Source: Gonium pectorale (lineage: Eukaryota > Chlorophyta > Chlorophyceae > Chlamydomonadales > Volvocaceae). From it: a stretch of 64,000 bases of DNA. Shown here in pieces: positions 11,928-23,800 of this stretch. Both the position numbers and the translations under genes were made by a program. The stretch lies in the NCBI GenBank assembly GCA_001584585.1, contig LSYV01000029.1, positions 462,191 through 526,190 of the forward strand. The letters are read 5' to 3'. Every line of letters starts with the position of its first letter. Positions within the stretch are counted from its first letter, which is position 1. The notes under the pieces were generated by a model. That model had not been told where the DNA came from, searched no databases, and saw only the letters and a program-made list of their open reading frames with translations.

Positions 11928-12507
11928 TGAGCTTGGTGAATAAAGGGAGGCCGCCGCGTCCATCCGCACCCACGGATGTCCGTGCGCGCGCTGCCCGTGT
12001 TTCCAGCATTGCGTCTTCCGTCGCTTAGCCGCGGCTCCGCCGCGGAGAAGGGTGCCTGCAAGCAGGAAAGAGAGTCTTCTGCGGGGGATGGGTGGCGAGC
12101 CCTGATCCACCGAGCCGAGACTGGCCAGGGACTGTAACGTAGTTTGGCTCAGTTCGGCCCGGCGGTCAGATGTGACAAAAGGAAACTCGCGAATTAGCTA
12201 GCACCGACCGGTGCGTGCGACAACCTATGAACACTACTGGCCTACCGGCCTCGTACTGCCGTACTACCGGACAGCACCGACGTGCACAAACGCTTGCCAG
12301 CCGAACGCAGGAAACTTGTTTTCCGCTACTACGCTGCGCTTCGTGCGGAAACCGTCGTGTTATGTTACCAACAGCCTCAGCATTCGCCGTAGGATTCTTG
12401 CCGCCGCCGTCGTTCCTACGTGCCTACTCCATACCTGCAGTAGTAGCTCCCCACAGCTGCATTGCACAGCTCACGCCCTTACCCCACTCGCCCCACCATC
12501 CCTCCAG

Positions 12508-12666
12508 GCCAGCCCGGAGGAGGCTAAGGGTGGCTCCATCCCGCTGGCGGACGGCTGCGGCGAGGTGCTGCTGGGGCTGCTAACCAGGGCCAAAACCGCG
12601 GCTGCCGCTGACTCCACAAAGGCTGCACCCAACGCTCTGAGGCGTGGGCACCAGCGCCGCCACTAG
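12508..12666 (+). pseudogene. Possible exon fragment of an unidentified gene
   Basis: After acceptor CCCTCCAG the frame encodes ASPEEAKGGSIPLADGCGEV and LLGLLTRAKTAAAA, then ends at a TAG. A Ty3/gypsy fragment in the opposite strand begins about 90 bases later, so this could be an exon cut by an old insertion. Confidence 0.25.
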
Positions 12667-12730
12667 CGCCGGCACCGGCGCAGATGGAGGGGCCGGAGGA
12701 GGGAGCTGCGGCTGCGGCGAGGGGCGGTGC

Positions 12731-12742
12731 GACCCGTGGGTC
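12731..12742. repeat. Near-palindromic 12-mer GACCCGTGGGTC
   Basis: Reverse orientation of the 11017 site. The shared stretch extends to TGATGACCCACGGGTCG at both places. Confidence 0.7.
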
Positions 12743-12756
12743 ATCACCTGCACGAG

Positions 12757-12913
12757 CAAAGTTCCATGCGACCTTGGCATGGTGGGGGCTAGTGCCACGA
12801 GCAGTCAGGTTGTTACCTAAGTACTCAATGACATCTGTGCCAAAGATGGACTTGTCCGGACGAGCGCGGAGCCCACACGAGTGCAACATATTCAGCACGG
12901 CAGCAACATCACG
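12757..12913 (-). mobile_element. Ty3/gypsy reverse transcriptase fragment
   Basis: The minus frame reads RDVAAVLNMLHSCGLRARPD, then KSIFGTDVIEYLGNNLTARG and TSPHHAKVA. This is the conserved block after the catalytic YxDD box in Ty3/gypsy polymerases (LRxAGLRxxPxKS.F, VxYLGHxxSxxG). In-frame stops lie just upstream and the frame becomes low-complexity downstream, so only about 50 residues of pol remain. It is next to the R4 repeat at 12950-13190, which may be part of the same element. Confidence 0.75.
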
Positions 12914-12949
12914 TGCCTATCATCACGCGCTAGAACTTGGCTCCACGAC

Positions 12950-13190
12950 TCCCGTCCTTAACGCCGCAGGCTAGATCTTAGCCGCCCGACAGCGCAGCGC
13001 GCAAGCCAGCCAGATGATGAGACAGCGCAAACACACGCTGGCTCAGCCTTAGTAGCCACAAACGTACAACCACACACGGTGATCAGCCAACAGGCAAATG
13101 CACACACGCCTACAAACCGCACCTCATGGCATGGAAATGATGGATGACCGAGAAATGGACGTGTGCACCAAACAGGTACGACACACGCTG
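12950..13190. repeat. Dispersed repeat R4, long copy (possible LTR piece)
   Basis: Segments such as GCCGCAGGCTAGATCTTAGC, the stretch around GTGTGTTTGCGC on the opposite strand, and GGACGTGTGCACC recur at 27130-27320 in reverse and 27432-27490 in direct orientation. Its place beside the gypsy pol fragment suggests long terminal repeat sequence, but ends and target duplications were not found. Confidence 0.55.
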
Positions 13191-13490
13191 CAGCTCACGT
13201 TCGACACGCAGCGCCGCCTGGCGCGGCAAGAGGCGCGGGGCGGGAGCGGGAGTGCCCTCACGCAACACGGGGGCTCTCAGATGCAGGTGAGCTTCAGGCT
13301 TATCCTCCATAGAACTAGAAGCATCTGCTGGTAGCTAGGTAGCTAGGGCAGCCAGTTGTGAAGGGCGCGCGATGGCAAGGGTCCGCATGATGAGCTGGAT
13401 GTGGGGGTGGGTGCACGGCGGCACGTCAGCACAGGGGCCGGCACGAAGGGATGGGGCATAGAGCGAGCCCCATCCTGGCAGGGGAAGTGC

Positions 13491-13502
13491 GACCCACGGG
13501 TC
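13491..13502. repeat. Near-palindromic 12-mer GACCCACGGGTC
   Basis: Third accessory-region copy, in the context AGTGC-site-AGCAGCAC. Confidence 0.7.
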
Positions 13503-13894
13503 AGCAGCACGCCAGGCCCGCACGCATGTCAAATACACCGGCCAGCGCCGGCCGCCTGCGCGTACAGCCGGAAGCCGCCTCACCGTTGTGCTCCTGACCC
13601 CGTCCTTGTGCCCGTACACGGCCAGCAGCCGGGGCCGCGTGGTCGGGCGGCAGCTGGGGAGCCGCAGCCGCAGCCGCAGCCGCGGCCGATGCCACAATAG
13701 CTGCTGCCCTTCCTTCCGGGCACCGCGACGCGGCCTACCCGGGAACAAACGCGATCCAGAGGCAGCCGCCGCCGCGGGGCCCGCAGCAGCTGCGGCCTAT
13801 GTCGACCGAATACAACGGCTGTTGAGGGACCTCGCGGCGGAGCGCGCAGCTGGGATGGACCTCCACAGATTGCTACGGCGAGACGGGAGTTAAG

Positions 13895-14372
13895 ATGTGC
13901 CGGTATGCCAGCTGGATGGGGGACCCTTTGCACACGGCGACTGTGATGGCACCCAGCTTGCACCAAACGTTGATGCGGTTCAGGCTGGGATGTTGGGAGA
14001 CGGAGGTGAACCGGCCCAATGGGCGAGCCCGGGCTGAGCGAACGTGCAAGGCTTGTGGTGAGGCCGCGGCCGTAGAGGATGAACTACATGTGTTCTGTGA
14101 ATGCCCATGCTATGAGCAACTCCGCGACCAATTCGAGACTGCTTTGGGCTTTAGGCATCGTAACATGATTACTATTATGAAGGAGGCCCCGCCAGCTGCG
14201 GTAGGAGCCTACCTACAGGCTGTCTGGGATACCAGGCACGCCATTCTTCGGCGTCAGGCGCTGAAGCGGGGTAGAGATGAGGACCATAACCCGCTCCCCC
14301 ACCCCAATATTCGCAATTCGTCCATGGCCCCCCCGGCTTTGACGGACGTGTAACCTGTAACCTGTAACCTGT
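13895..14372 (+). mobile_element. 5'-truncated LINE (non-LTR retrotransposon) 3' end, copy C
   Basis: The 152-residue frame 13895-14353 is the C-terminal part of a LINE polyprotein: LMRFRLGCWETEVNR is followed by RTCKACG and HVFCEC, the Cys/His cluster (C-x2-C ... H-x3-C) that closes many L1-like elements after the reverse transcriptase. The stop sits inside GACGGACGTGTAACCTG and is followed by three TGTAACC units, the tail repeat of this family. Reverse transcriptase and endonuclease are missing, so the copy is dead on arrival. The tail unit contains TGTAA, the algal poly(A) signal. Confidence 0.82.
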
Positions 14373-15070
14373 TATCCTCCAAGAAGCTGTGGGCGGCCTA
14401 GCTAGGTGTAGGTGGGCCGTTGGCAGGGGCGCCGTAGGCGGCGGGGTGTGTGTGGCGCGGGCAGCGGGCGCCGTGCGAGGAGGAGGGGGATGCGGCGGGG
14501 CCTGGCGCTGCTGCTGTCCTGGACGCCTGCGCCGCCTGGTTCAATCCACAGGCCCCGGCTCGACGCGACGGCTGGCGCGACACAAATGGAGTGTCTAGCC
14601 GGGGTGCTGTACTGCAACCGACGCATTCCGGGCCTTGCCCGCCTGCGCCGCCGATCGGGACTGCTGCCGACGTAGGTGCATGCGCAGCGCCGCGGGCAGT
14701 GCCACCCCTGCGGCTGGTGGCCCTTGAGCGGGGGCCTCTGTGCCTTACTCCCGCCGCCCTTGGCGCCAGTGCCGCCGCCACCGGCGACAGCCTTTCCTCC
14801 ACCCGTCTTAGCCGGGGTCGCTGTGCAACCTTACGGATATGGTAACAAGCAACAGCAGCCGGTGAATCCCGAGACACGTAGCAAGCTGACGCGGTTGTCC
14901 CTGAGGCTGGCTGCGCGGCCGCAATCCAGGCGCGGAGGCACGAACGCGGTCAGGAGTGTGATGGAACTGGTGATGCGTTCAAGGACTAGCGTGTGCTCTT
15001 TTGGTAGTTTGTGGGGGGCATAGTGCACGCAGAGGCGAATGAGGAGGGGGCGAGCGGGTCGTCGTTTGGA

Positions 15071-15183
15071 AAAAGAAGAGAACCAGAAACGGGGAAGGCA
15101 GCCTCTACGGACATACACACCCGAGGGTGTGATTCCAGCAGGGCGCCGAGTACAGGGCATGGCAGGCGAGGTATACGAGCAGA
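15071..15183 (+). repeat. Dispersed repeat R2, copy 1
   Basis: About 113 bases (AAGAGAACCAGAAACGGGGA ... ACACCCGAGGGTGTGAT ... GGGCGCCGAGTACAGGGCAT) that recur nearly unchanged at 53350-53468 in the same orientation. Confidence 0.88.
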
Positions 15184-15695
15184 GGCACTCGAGGCTGCTT
15201 TTGGGGGCATATACTGCGGGCCCGACGCAGGGTCACCGTGTGATGGTATGCCTTCATATGCAGCGTGAGGAGGTTTGTCGACAGTGTGACACCACAGTAC
15301 TGGCGACTGGCAAGGTTTGGGGTATCCAACGCCTGACGCCCCTACCAGGCCAGCTCCCTCCGGGTTAGGTACGGTACCTCAAAAGGCCCGGCACGAGGCG
15401 GCTGGGGCCCTGGGCTCTCTGCACGTGTGCAAGGTAGGATTTAGGGAGGCTGAAGGCGTTCGGCCGTGTGCAGGGCGCGCTGCTGTGGCGGCGCCACGAG
15501 GAGCCCGTGCATCTGGGGCCCACGGTGGCTTCAGAGCACCCGTGCGTCCTCCCGTACGTGTACACGGTGGCATTTTGATGGCATATAGAGCTACTGCATC
15601 CATTCAATAAAGTGCCATGAAGTGCCATAAATTGGAGGTCGAAGGCATGGCGCTTTGAGCCTGGGATGGTCAGTACGGCAGATGGCGGGGTCGCT

Positions 15696-15707
15696 GACCC
15701 GTGGGTC
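15696..15707. repeat. Near-palindromic 12-mer GACCCGTGGGTC
   Basis: In the context TCGCT-site-GGTCAGCG, which adds an outer imperfect inverted repeat (CGCTGACC/GGTCAGCG). Confidence 0.7.
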
Positions 15708-15936
15708 GGTCAGCGCTCGGTGCCCTATGCGCGTGTGCGTATATATTGTTTGAGGTTAATGGGACGTCCGGTGCGGGCCCTACCTGCCAGGCACCGCACC
15801 CTTTCTGCAGAAGGCCCCACGCACGAGGTGAGGCCCTACCCGGTATTTCCTTGGGATTCGATGCTATTTACTTGGGAATGCGGGGCCGTGAGGAGTCTGC
15901 GAGTGTAGCCTCAGAAGGGCCTCAGAAGGGTGCTTC

Positions 15937-16012
15937 ACTCTCTCTGCTATGGCGGGTCGGGAGCCAATCGCCTCGTGTGGCCTGCAACCCCTCTCTGGGG
16001 AGCCTGTAATCT
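15937..16012 (-). repeat. Dispersed repeat R1, copy 2 (reverse)
   Basis: Reverse complement of copy 1; the two agree at nearly all of 70 positions. Confidence 0.8.
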
Positions 16013-16414
16013 GTATCTGTATCTGCCATGCGCGTGGCGTGCCAGCCGGTGGCCCACAGTACTGCAGCCGGTTGCCCCATGCTGTTCTGTACGGACGACC
16101 TGAATGTACACAGCTTTGAATCGCGCTTGGAGAGCGCGATGCATTCCGTGAGGCTGCCGGTTCCTCGTCAAATAATGCTGGCGAAGTAAGGCGTGTCGTA
16201 CTGGATACGACGTGCAGCGACAGCGCTGACCCGGCCTGGCGCCTCACAGCAAGGGGTGTGGCGACCGGACAACAACCTCGTCGCGAGAGGGCTTCAGCGT
16301 GACGCAAGGATCCATTACCGCCTGGTTCGACATTACACAATGCCACGTACGGCCAGGGTCCGACAAGTCAGGACGGCCACACCCAATGGCGCGCTGCTGT
16401 CGATACTGAGTTCC

Positions 16415-17570
16415 TAGTAATGGGGGTCACCCCTCAGCGCTGCCACAGCGCCGGGAGGATGATCCCAACGCCCACCGGCACGACCGCCGTCACCAGGAGT
16501 ACCAGGAGGCAGCACCACAGCCCCGCCAGCGGCACCCGGCCCGGCACCGCACCGTACACTGCGGCCAGGCACGCGCGTGGCTCCATGTCGAAGAGGACGC
16601 CGGCGCTGATGATCATGGCAATGAGGACGTTCATATGATCGCATGGCCGGATCATGTACAGCGAGAACAGCAGGACGCTACCTGGCCGAGCGCGAACGTC
16701 CACACCCCTACGAGAGAGAGGGATGGAGAGGCGACAACAGCGGCATGGGTCGTCGACAGTCGCGGCGGCACGTTAGCCATCCTTCCGGGTTCCGGCCTTC
16801 CCCACGCTGCTTGCCAACGTGACGGGAGATAGAGGGCCCGAAGCTGCTGCTGCTGATTGGACTGGCGAGATGCGCATAGGCGGGGAACGCCAGGGTACTC
16901 AGAAGTGGGGATCACAAGTAAGGCTGTGGCGGTCTCACGTCGTCAAAACACAACACCCGCGCACGTCTGCACGCGTGCGGCAGCATGCCGACCACGCACC
17001 CTAAGGGGCACCCACTGGACGGGGCACCCACTCGACGGCACGCACCTGCGGCCGGGATCGGGATGTCCGCACGCGTGTGCGCCGGGCGGGGCGCCGGGGC
17101 AAGCCTGGCGACGCGGGACGTGGCTTCGGCTGGCATCGTGGCCGCCATTTGAAAGAAGCGCTTGATGGCGACGCTGGCGATCGCAGAGACTAAGAAGCCG
17201 TTGAACCCTGCAGCCAGAAAGCAGGCACCGAGCAGTGGATCCACCCAGCCCCACCGAAAGACCCGCCAACGTTGACCAGCGCACCCTTACCAATTAGGAT
17301 ATCTGCCCACGCGTTCAATCACCTCAATCGGAGCCCTGGAACAATTTGAAGCACAGACCAACCAGCAGAGCCGCGACCGGCTTCTTACTAACTTGCCTGC
17401 CCGAAATGGCCTGCCCAAGACGGACAGCAGGGTCAAAATGGGGAACGCGGCAAGGCATTCGTACAAGACGTGGCTGCAGAGTCCAGATTTGGTTAGCAGG
17501 CGTAATTTATTGAAGCTTGAGCTGACATTCGGGCAGTCCGGGCTGAATGACTCTTCTGAACACATGACCA
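16415..17570 (-). pseudogene. Decayed membrane-protein gene
   Basis: Three minus-strand blocks look like exons of a polytopic membrane protein. One near 17450-17565 has HVLYECLAAFPILTLLSVLG. One near 17150-17220 has FNGFLVSAIASVAIKRFFQ after acceptor GGCTGCAG. One at 16434-16703 has VLLFSLYMIRPCDHMNVLI and a long C-terminal helix. In the last block VWTFALGQV is out of frame with VLLFSLYM by one base. Near 17390 PVAALLVGLCFKLFQ is also out of frame with the preceding part. The frame breaks point to a pseudogene or a diverged copy. The family was not identified. Confidence 0.4.
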
Positions 17571-17954
17571 GCGGGTACGGCTCCTGTCAAATTGCGACAA
17601 CAGTCGCAATCGGAACTGCAACAGAAATCCGGGCAGCATCGGCGCAGCGCAGTTCCCTACCCGAGGCAAGCGTCAACTACGGGCCTTCAAATATAGGGGC
17701 CAGGAGCGCGGGTCGTCTACGGGGGGATCCAGAGCGGGCAAGTGTCGTGCGGCGGCAAGAGGACTGGGCGGTGCTCTCACCTACCTTGTTGGTAAAGGCT
17801 GGGGATGGGGTGGGGGGATGAAGGTCAGCCGCCGTGCGTAGGGTAATTACCGTGAAGCTCTGGTAATCCTTGCACTCTTCAGGCGCGCGCTGGAGCTCGT
17901 CTGTGCGGTGGGAGACCCGGGCACCTGAGGGCCGGCATCCCGCCCGCGCGGACC

Positions 17955-17966
17955 GACCCGTGGGTC
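17955..17966. repeat. Near-palindromic 12-mer GACCCGTGGGTC
   Basis: In the context GCGGACC-site-ACATCC. Confidence 0.7.
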
Positions 17967-18228
17967 ACATCCACCGCACCTCATCTGTCGCCTCAGCATT
18001 GGTGGCTACTCGTGGCTTCAGGTTCCAGGCACATTGAGTAAAAATGCATTTAAAGACGCATATAAGATTAAGGAAAAACCGTGTGTAAGGGGTTGGCCCT
18101 TGCTGCTGGTGCTGCCTTGCTGCCCGTACTTTCCTGGTGGCACGCCGGGTCCCCCAGCGTTGGGGGTACTGCAACGAAGTCTATCTGTCTCTCTGACGGC
18201 GCGGGAGAAGGTGCTAGCAGCTGCCCCT

Positions 18229-18345
18229 GTGCGCTGTAGTTAGGGCAGGGGTTCGGTGGTTACGGGTGGGCTACCTGTCCCTCCCGATGTCTGCGCCCTT
18301 TCTCGCCTCTCCGCCTGCTGTAACCTTTCCACAGAAAAAGAGCTG
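18229..18345 (+). repeat. Dispersed repeat R3, copy 1
   Basis: TGCGCTGTAGTTAGGGCAGG ... CTGTCCCTCCCGATGTCTGC ... CTCGCCTCTCCGCCTG ... TGTAACCTTTCCACAGAAA. A similar block lies at 20197-20335 and a shorter inverted one at 26697-26755. Confidence 0.75.
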
Positions 18346-18770
18346 GCGCTGTTGCTGACGGGTGTGGTGTGCGAGTGGGTCGACGACTCGTCGACGAGGG
18401 AGGCGTAGCGGCAGGCGCGGCAGCGGCTGCCTTGGAGCCTGCTTGCTTGGCAGGCGTAGGGCTCGAGGGGCACTGCGGCCTTCTCCCGTTCCCTTCTTTT
18501 AGGATGCTGCGGATCATGGGCGAGCTGGCGTCGCATTGGGGCACCAGACCCTATTGTGTGGGGAGGGGTCGCGCGGCACCCTGCTGTACGCTGTCAGCCA
18601 ACATTACTATGGTATATGAGGTGGTGAGGGTAATCGGGATTGCGCAAAGCTAGTTAATTGCTGGCGGAAGCTGCTTGCCTTGGAGGGAGTGGTTGAAGCT
18701 GGTACACTTATTGACGTCTGGGAGTCGCTGGCTTGCCGGGGAGGGACCTATGCCCTCAGACGGACTACTC

Positions 18771-18815
18771 ACCATCTACCCATGGCCACACCGGCTTTGA
18801 CGGGTACCTGTAACG
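18771..18815 (+). mobile_element. Truncated LINE 3' tail, copy D
   Basis: CCATCTACCCATGGCCACAC, then CGGCTTTGACGGGTACCTGT and AACGTCATCTGTAAC. It shares ATCTACCCATGGCC with copy A, so A, B and D form a second subfamily. Confidence 0.65.
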
Positions 18816-20196
18816 TCATCTGTAACATCTGCAACATCTGCATCGTTGGGCGCAAGCTTGTCTGGCCGATCGGTGCAGAGGGGAGGCCACGCACAAGTTG
18901 CGGGCGGAGCATGTGCGTGCATGTTCATGTGAATGCCCCTTGTGCTTGAGAGCACCCCATACCGCCATACCTGGAGCTGTGGGCCGCGGCTTACAGCTCT
19001 AGGCATGCGGGTGCTCTAGGGGTGCGCTGTGAGCCTCTGCCCGCACAGCACGCACCGATCATTCCGCAGTGTGACAGGCCGTTGGCAGCTCCTGTCCCCT
19101 CTACGCCTAGCCCTCCGCCCCATTGTGCGCCCTGTACTTCGCACTCCTCACAGCGATGCCACTAGGGCAAGGTCTTTGGGAGACGGGAGCACAGAATTTC
19201 GCCTCTTTTACCGGTGTTGGGACGCACTCGGTGGAGACTGGTATCCGGGCGTCGGGCGTTTCTGGACGACGACGGGCAGCGGCATGCGCGGTTCCGTCGG
19301 ACACTTGACACAGCCTGACACGCAGACGGGCTTGAATGGAGTGGAACTGCCGGATGCGGCGGGTGGCGCTCACGCTTGCAGTGCCGCGGGCAGATGGGGC
19401 GGCCAAATGGGGGCAGCAGGGGGGCGTGCGTGGTAGTGCAGGAGGGTGCACCAAAACCCTCCTGCGCGCGGCGCGCACGGGCGGCTGCCCAGCAGCGGCA
19501 GCGGTGGCCCAAGGAATGCGATGAGCGGCCAGGGCTGGCCAGCCAGGGCTGCCTGACGACCTGCTGGGAGGTTCCAATGATCCAATCTGCTGGGCGAGTG
19601 CATGTGTGCCGAATGTTGTTTTGTTGCTGAGTAGCTGTGGCGGCATGACGGTCTTAGGTGGAGTGTGGTAAGGCAGGGGTGATTCTGCTTGAACAGTCAG
19701 CGCGATTGCCAGGAAAATAACGAGGGGTGTAACGTACGGCAGGGCAGGCTGAAGCGCCAGGACCTTAAGAAAGACTGCCAGCAGCCGCAGGGCGGGCCTG
19801 TGGTGAGTGTGGCCGTGGGTTTCAAGCCTTCGGCAGGAGCCTGCGGGATGAAGTTGCGCACTTCTGCCCCTTGCTGCATGCAAGGGCAGGGAGGGTATCG
19901 GCTCCATGCGAGGACCGTCGTTCCGTAGGAGACCTGTACCGCTCGCGGTATGTACAGGCCCCCTGCACTCCCTCTGTAATATCTGATTCCTGAAGCGCCA
20001 GGACAGTCGACATGCATCGCATCCGCACGGCAACACTGTTACGGCGGCAGGCAGGCCATCGATTGCGGCAGCATGTTTCCGACCAAGCCTGAAGTACAGC
20101 ATCCATATGTCTTTCGTTCCTGTTCTGTGGTCTTTAGGTGCAGGGCTCCTTCTCTTCTTGTGTGCGCCGTCGGTGTTTGGTCTTGGTTGCCGTGGT

Positions 20197-20335
20197 GCGC
20201 TGTAGTTCGGGCAGGTTTTCGGTGGGTCTCAAGGTTCTCATCACAGGAGGGCTGCCTGTCCCTCCCGTTGTCCGCACCCTTTCTCGGAATTCTCGCCTCT
20301 CCGCCTGTAACCTTCCCACAGAAACAAATAATGCC
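20197..20335 (+). repeat. Dispersed repeat R3, copy 2
   Basis: Direct copy of the 18.2-kb block with a short insertion (CGGAATT) after CCTTTCT. Confidence 0.75.
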
Positions 20336-20879
20336 GGATTTGCGGTACCCGCCAAGCAGAGCCCCAAAGATATGTGCCCCGTGCCGAAGCTATGCGTGGG
20401 ACGAGCACCTTTCGCACGCACGCTGCACGGGACGCGCAGATATCTCCCCTAGGTGTGATGTATATTATAGATCGTGTCAAAGGCGTGTGTATGTGGGCAG
20501 GTGCTCGAACGTGGCTCGAGCATGCTCGTAGAGCTGCACCTGCCTGCAGCACTCGGGTGCGTTTGCGCACGATCAAACCGTTTTGGCGGGTGCTAATGCC
20601 CACTAATGCAGTAACGGCCGAATTACCACACCGGTCTAGAATTTAAGCGGGTTTCAGGTTTTTATCAAGTCGACTTTCTGGTTCTGGAGCAGCGGTCGTT
20701 CCGGACTACCGCAGGCTACACTGGGCCCTTCAACAGTGACCTATACCGGACCGGGAGCAGAGAAGTAAGGCATCTGCAGCAATACTTAAGAGTTTGGAGT
20801 GCCCGGCACAATAACCGACTGCAAAACCCCGCTGCTGCAGATTTTCTATGCTTTCGTGAGGCATTATCATAGGCATAGG

Positions 20880-23800
20880 ATGTTGCTTGGCAGAGCTGCA
20901 CGGACCGTTCCTGCGTCAGCGTGGCGACAAACAGCTACCGGCGCGGCTCTACCGAACGGATATGTCTGTGCCCTTCCAGCAGAGACGTCAGGGCCGTCTT
21001 CAACAGCGGCAACGCCCCGGCTGCAGGAGGCCTGTTGGGTGCGGCGATGCAGCTCCTCGCTCGTACCTCGGGCTGGGCATGCGGCTCGTAAGGACGTGTT
21101 GACAGGTATGTTCTAATCTGGGCTGGGGCATTGTGGACACTCGGTTTAGCTCAAAACCCCACAACGGCCGTCCGTGTGGCAGTGCGTGGATGGGCTGAGT
21201 TAATAATGCCTTGGTGTTGGCTGCTAATAACGAGCCCTGCTGAACGACAAGATGGGGGTGGCTGCGCGCGGGCGGTGTATAAGCCACTTCTCTGGCTCGC
21301 TGCTGATGAGCTCAGGGGATGGGCCCTCGGGGCTCCCTTGCGCCAGGCGCCCGCAAGTTGCCCCCGAGCTAGCCAGCACCTGCTTTCTCGCCTACTCTTC
21401 CGGGGGCTTCATTCGGGGGCTTCATTCGGGGGCTTCATTCGGGGGCTTCATTCGGGGGCTTCATTCGGGGGCTTCATTCGGGGGCTTCATCTGCGCGCAA
21501 GGTCTTGTTCTGCTGTCCTCACCCCCGCAGGGGAACCGGCCGGCCCCGGCCCAGGCACGGCTGGCAGCACAGCGACTACGGGTGAGTTCGCCGGGTAGCT
21601 ATTGGTACCTGAGCGCCACATGACGTGCCTGCGTAGTATTGTCTCTTTCTGTTGCCCTGCACCTACCTGGCTGGGTTATTCATACTGGCCTCTTGCCCCG
21701 CCCCGGCGCTGGCACAACAGCACCAAGTCGAGTGCTGCTGATCGACCAGGCAGCCGAGCTCCGACCGTTACCTAAGGAGGTCACCGGCGGCGCCTGGGAG
21801 CTGTGCTTCCCCGACGGCACGACCGAGCTCTTCGTGGACCCAGGGGACATACTTGCACAGATTCGCGACTGGACCTTCCGTGCCCTCAGGGCGGCAAGGA
21901 ACACGCGCAGGCCGACGTCAGCCCCGGTCCTGGTGATCTCGGGCCTCGTGAAGGTGCGAGCAACGCTTTGCAGCCCCCAGCGGGCGCCAGCCTTTCCCCC
22001 TCGTGCGCTGCAACTAGGCCGATGATGGCTCAATGTATGGAACGTGGCGACTGTGTCCACTGCTACGCACTGTTCCCGCATGCCGCAGACCGGCAAGTCG
22101 TACTGCCAAGCTGCCGTCGTACCCAGTCTGGTGGCGGAGGCCGTGCGCAGTCAGGGCGCGGACGGCCCCATGGCTGGCATGGCGCTGCTGCGCCTGAACG
22201 CGGGGCAGCTGAATGGAAAGGTAGCCGTGTGGGCAGTGCGTGTACTTCGTGTGTATCATGTAGCATGCAAGTGGATTATCTCTAGGGTTACTAATGAGCT
22301 GCCGTCCACTTGTGCTGGGTGGGCTACTCGCCTGAAATTGGCTGGCGGCGGTGTAACTGGCGGCACGCAGATGGGCGCTTCCGTCTTGTTGCACGACCTG
22401 CTCGAGAATCTGCTGGAGTGGGTGCGGGAGGAAGGCGTGCCGGTGCAGGCGTCGGCTCTGCAGGCTGCGAAGGAGGTCGCCGCGCAGCCCTTCCCGTCCT
22501 ACAATCCTGGCGTGCCGGGCCGGGCCATTCGATCCTTGCTGCACGCTGTGGAGGTGCCGGTGCTGGTGCTCTGCGGTGAGTAGTGTCGGTCGTCGGTGAA
22601 CAAATTCACCTGTTGGCTGTTGGGCTCTGCAGTGGGCCGTGGGCTTGGTTGCAGGATCGCTGGCGTCTGCCTGTGTGCACTCGCCCCTAGAGCAGGTTGG
22701 TCCAGCCTGTCCAGGTTGTTCTATTCCGTAGCCGTGGTGCGTGCTAGTCCTAGTTCCTGCGCAATAATCCGCAGACGAGGTGCAGAGCCTCTTCTTGCCC
22801 ACCTTGGGCGGAGAGCTGGACAAGCCGGGCTCGGAGTACATCCGCGACTGCTTCATGAAGTACCTGCTGGTGCATGGCCCGCGCACTATGCTGTGGTGCA
22901 TCACCGGCAGCTCCATGTCGCAGGTGGGCGCTGATCGGTGTTTCAGGGCTTTTATTCCCGAGTAGCGATCGGACCGAACTCGATTTTGCTGTTACATATC
23001 GTAGTGGAACCCTTTCTCATGTTCCGACTGCGCCGTGCCAACGCTCTGGCACGACTGCTGTCCAGCCATGTGTCCAGATGCACATCCTTCTCGAGCGAGT
23101 CCCCTGCGGCCTGTGGTTGCTGGGCTTCCCGTGTCCCAAGGTCCCTGCAGAATGCTGGCCTGACTCGGGGTCAGCCCATTCCTCCAAGTTTTATGGGAGC
23201 CCCCTGCCCTGTCGTCATCAGTGTTGAAAAGAAAAACGCATACGACGAGCGTAAGCGCGAAAGTCATGGCGTCGGTGTAGGACCCAGCTCCAGAGGCAGT
23301 CGAAGGGGTGATGTCCCTGCATCATCAGTGTGCGCCCCCCTCCTAAACAGAAGGACGGACTGCGGCACGGTCGCCGAATCTTCCTGCTAGCCTATTGTCT
23401 GCTGGTTATTACATCCTCCTATGGGTTTTCTCGCTTTATGGCCTCTCGTCGCCGCCTACCGCTGCTGCCCCGCCCCCCTCCTACAGACGTGGATCAGCAT
23501 CGCCGAGATGCCTCCCAACGGCTTCACGGTGATTACGAGCGCCTACACGATAGCTCTGCCGGCCACCAGCAGCCCCGACCACCTGTCCCTGGTGATGGAG
23601 GACTTGCGGGAGGAACTCCTGCCCCGGGAGGTCTACCCCTTGCTGCTGCAGCTGTGCCCGCCGTCAGTCGCGCTGCTGACCGTCATGGCGACTGAGTGGC
23701 TGGACGTTGGGGCCCAGGAGGACGTGAAGGGCTTCGTGCGCCATGTCCTCACAACCAAGCTTATGGAGGAGGTGAGCGCAGTACTGAGCGCAGTACTGAG

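Larger units (their letters stand above)
14373..16414. other. Repeat-rich stretch without a recognised gene
   Basis: It holds R2 copy 1, R1 copy 2, one 12-mer site and an AATAAA-like stretch near 15606. Reading frames are short and no chain of exons with matching phases was found. Confidence 0.45.
17571..20879. other. Repeat-rich intergenic DNA, no gene recognised
   Basis: It contains one 12-mer site (17955), two R3 copies, LINE tail D and many short frames without domain matches. A minus-strand frame of 331 residues (19107-20102) overlaps several other frames and has no recognisable motif. Confidence 0.4.

Noticed and set aside
19107..20102. 331-residue minus-strand frame
   Set aside because: No domain, no splice context and overlapping frames on both strands; not supported as a gene.
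21401..21490. CRISPR-like array
   Set aside because: Units are directly adjacent without spacers, and the genome is eukaryotic.
21131..21623. Repetitive protein with GFIRGLHSGASFG units
   Set aside because: A 13-bp minisatellite read through in successive frames; it lies in an intron.
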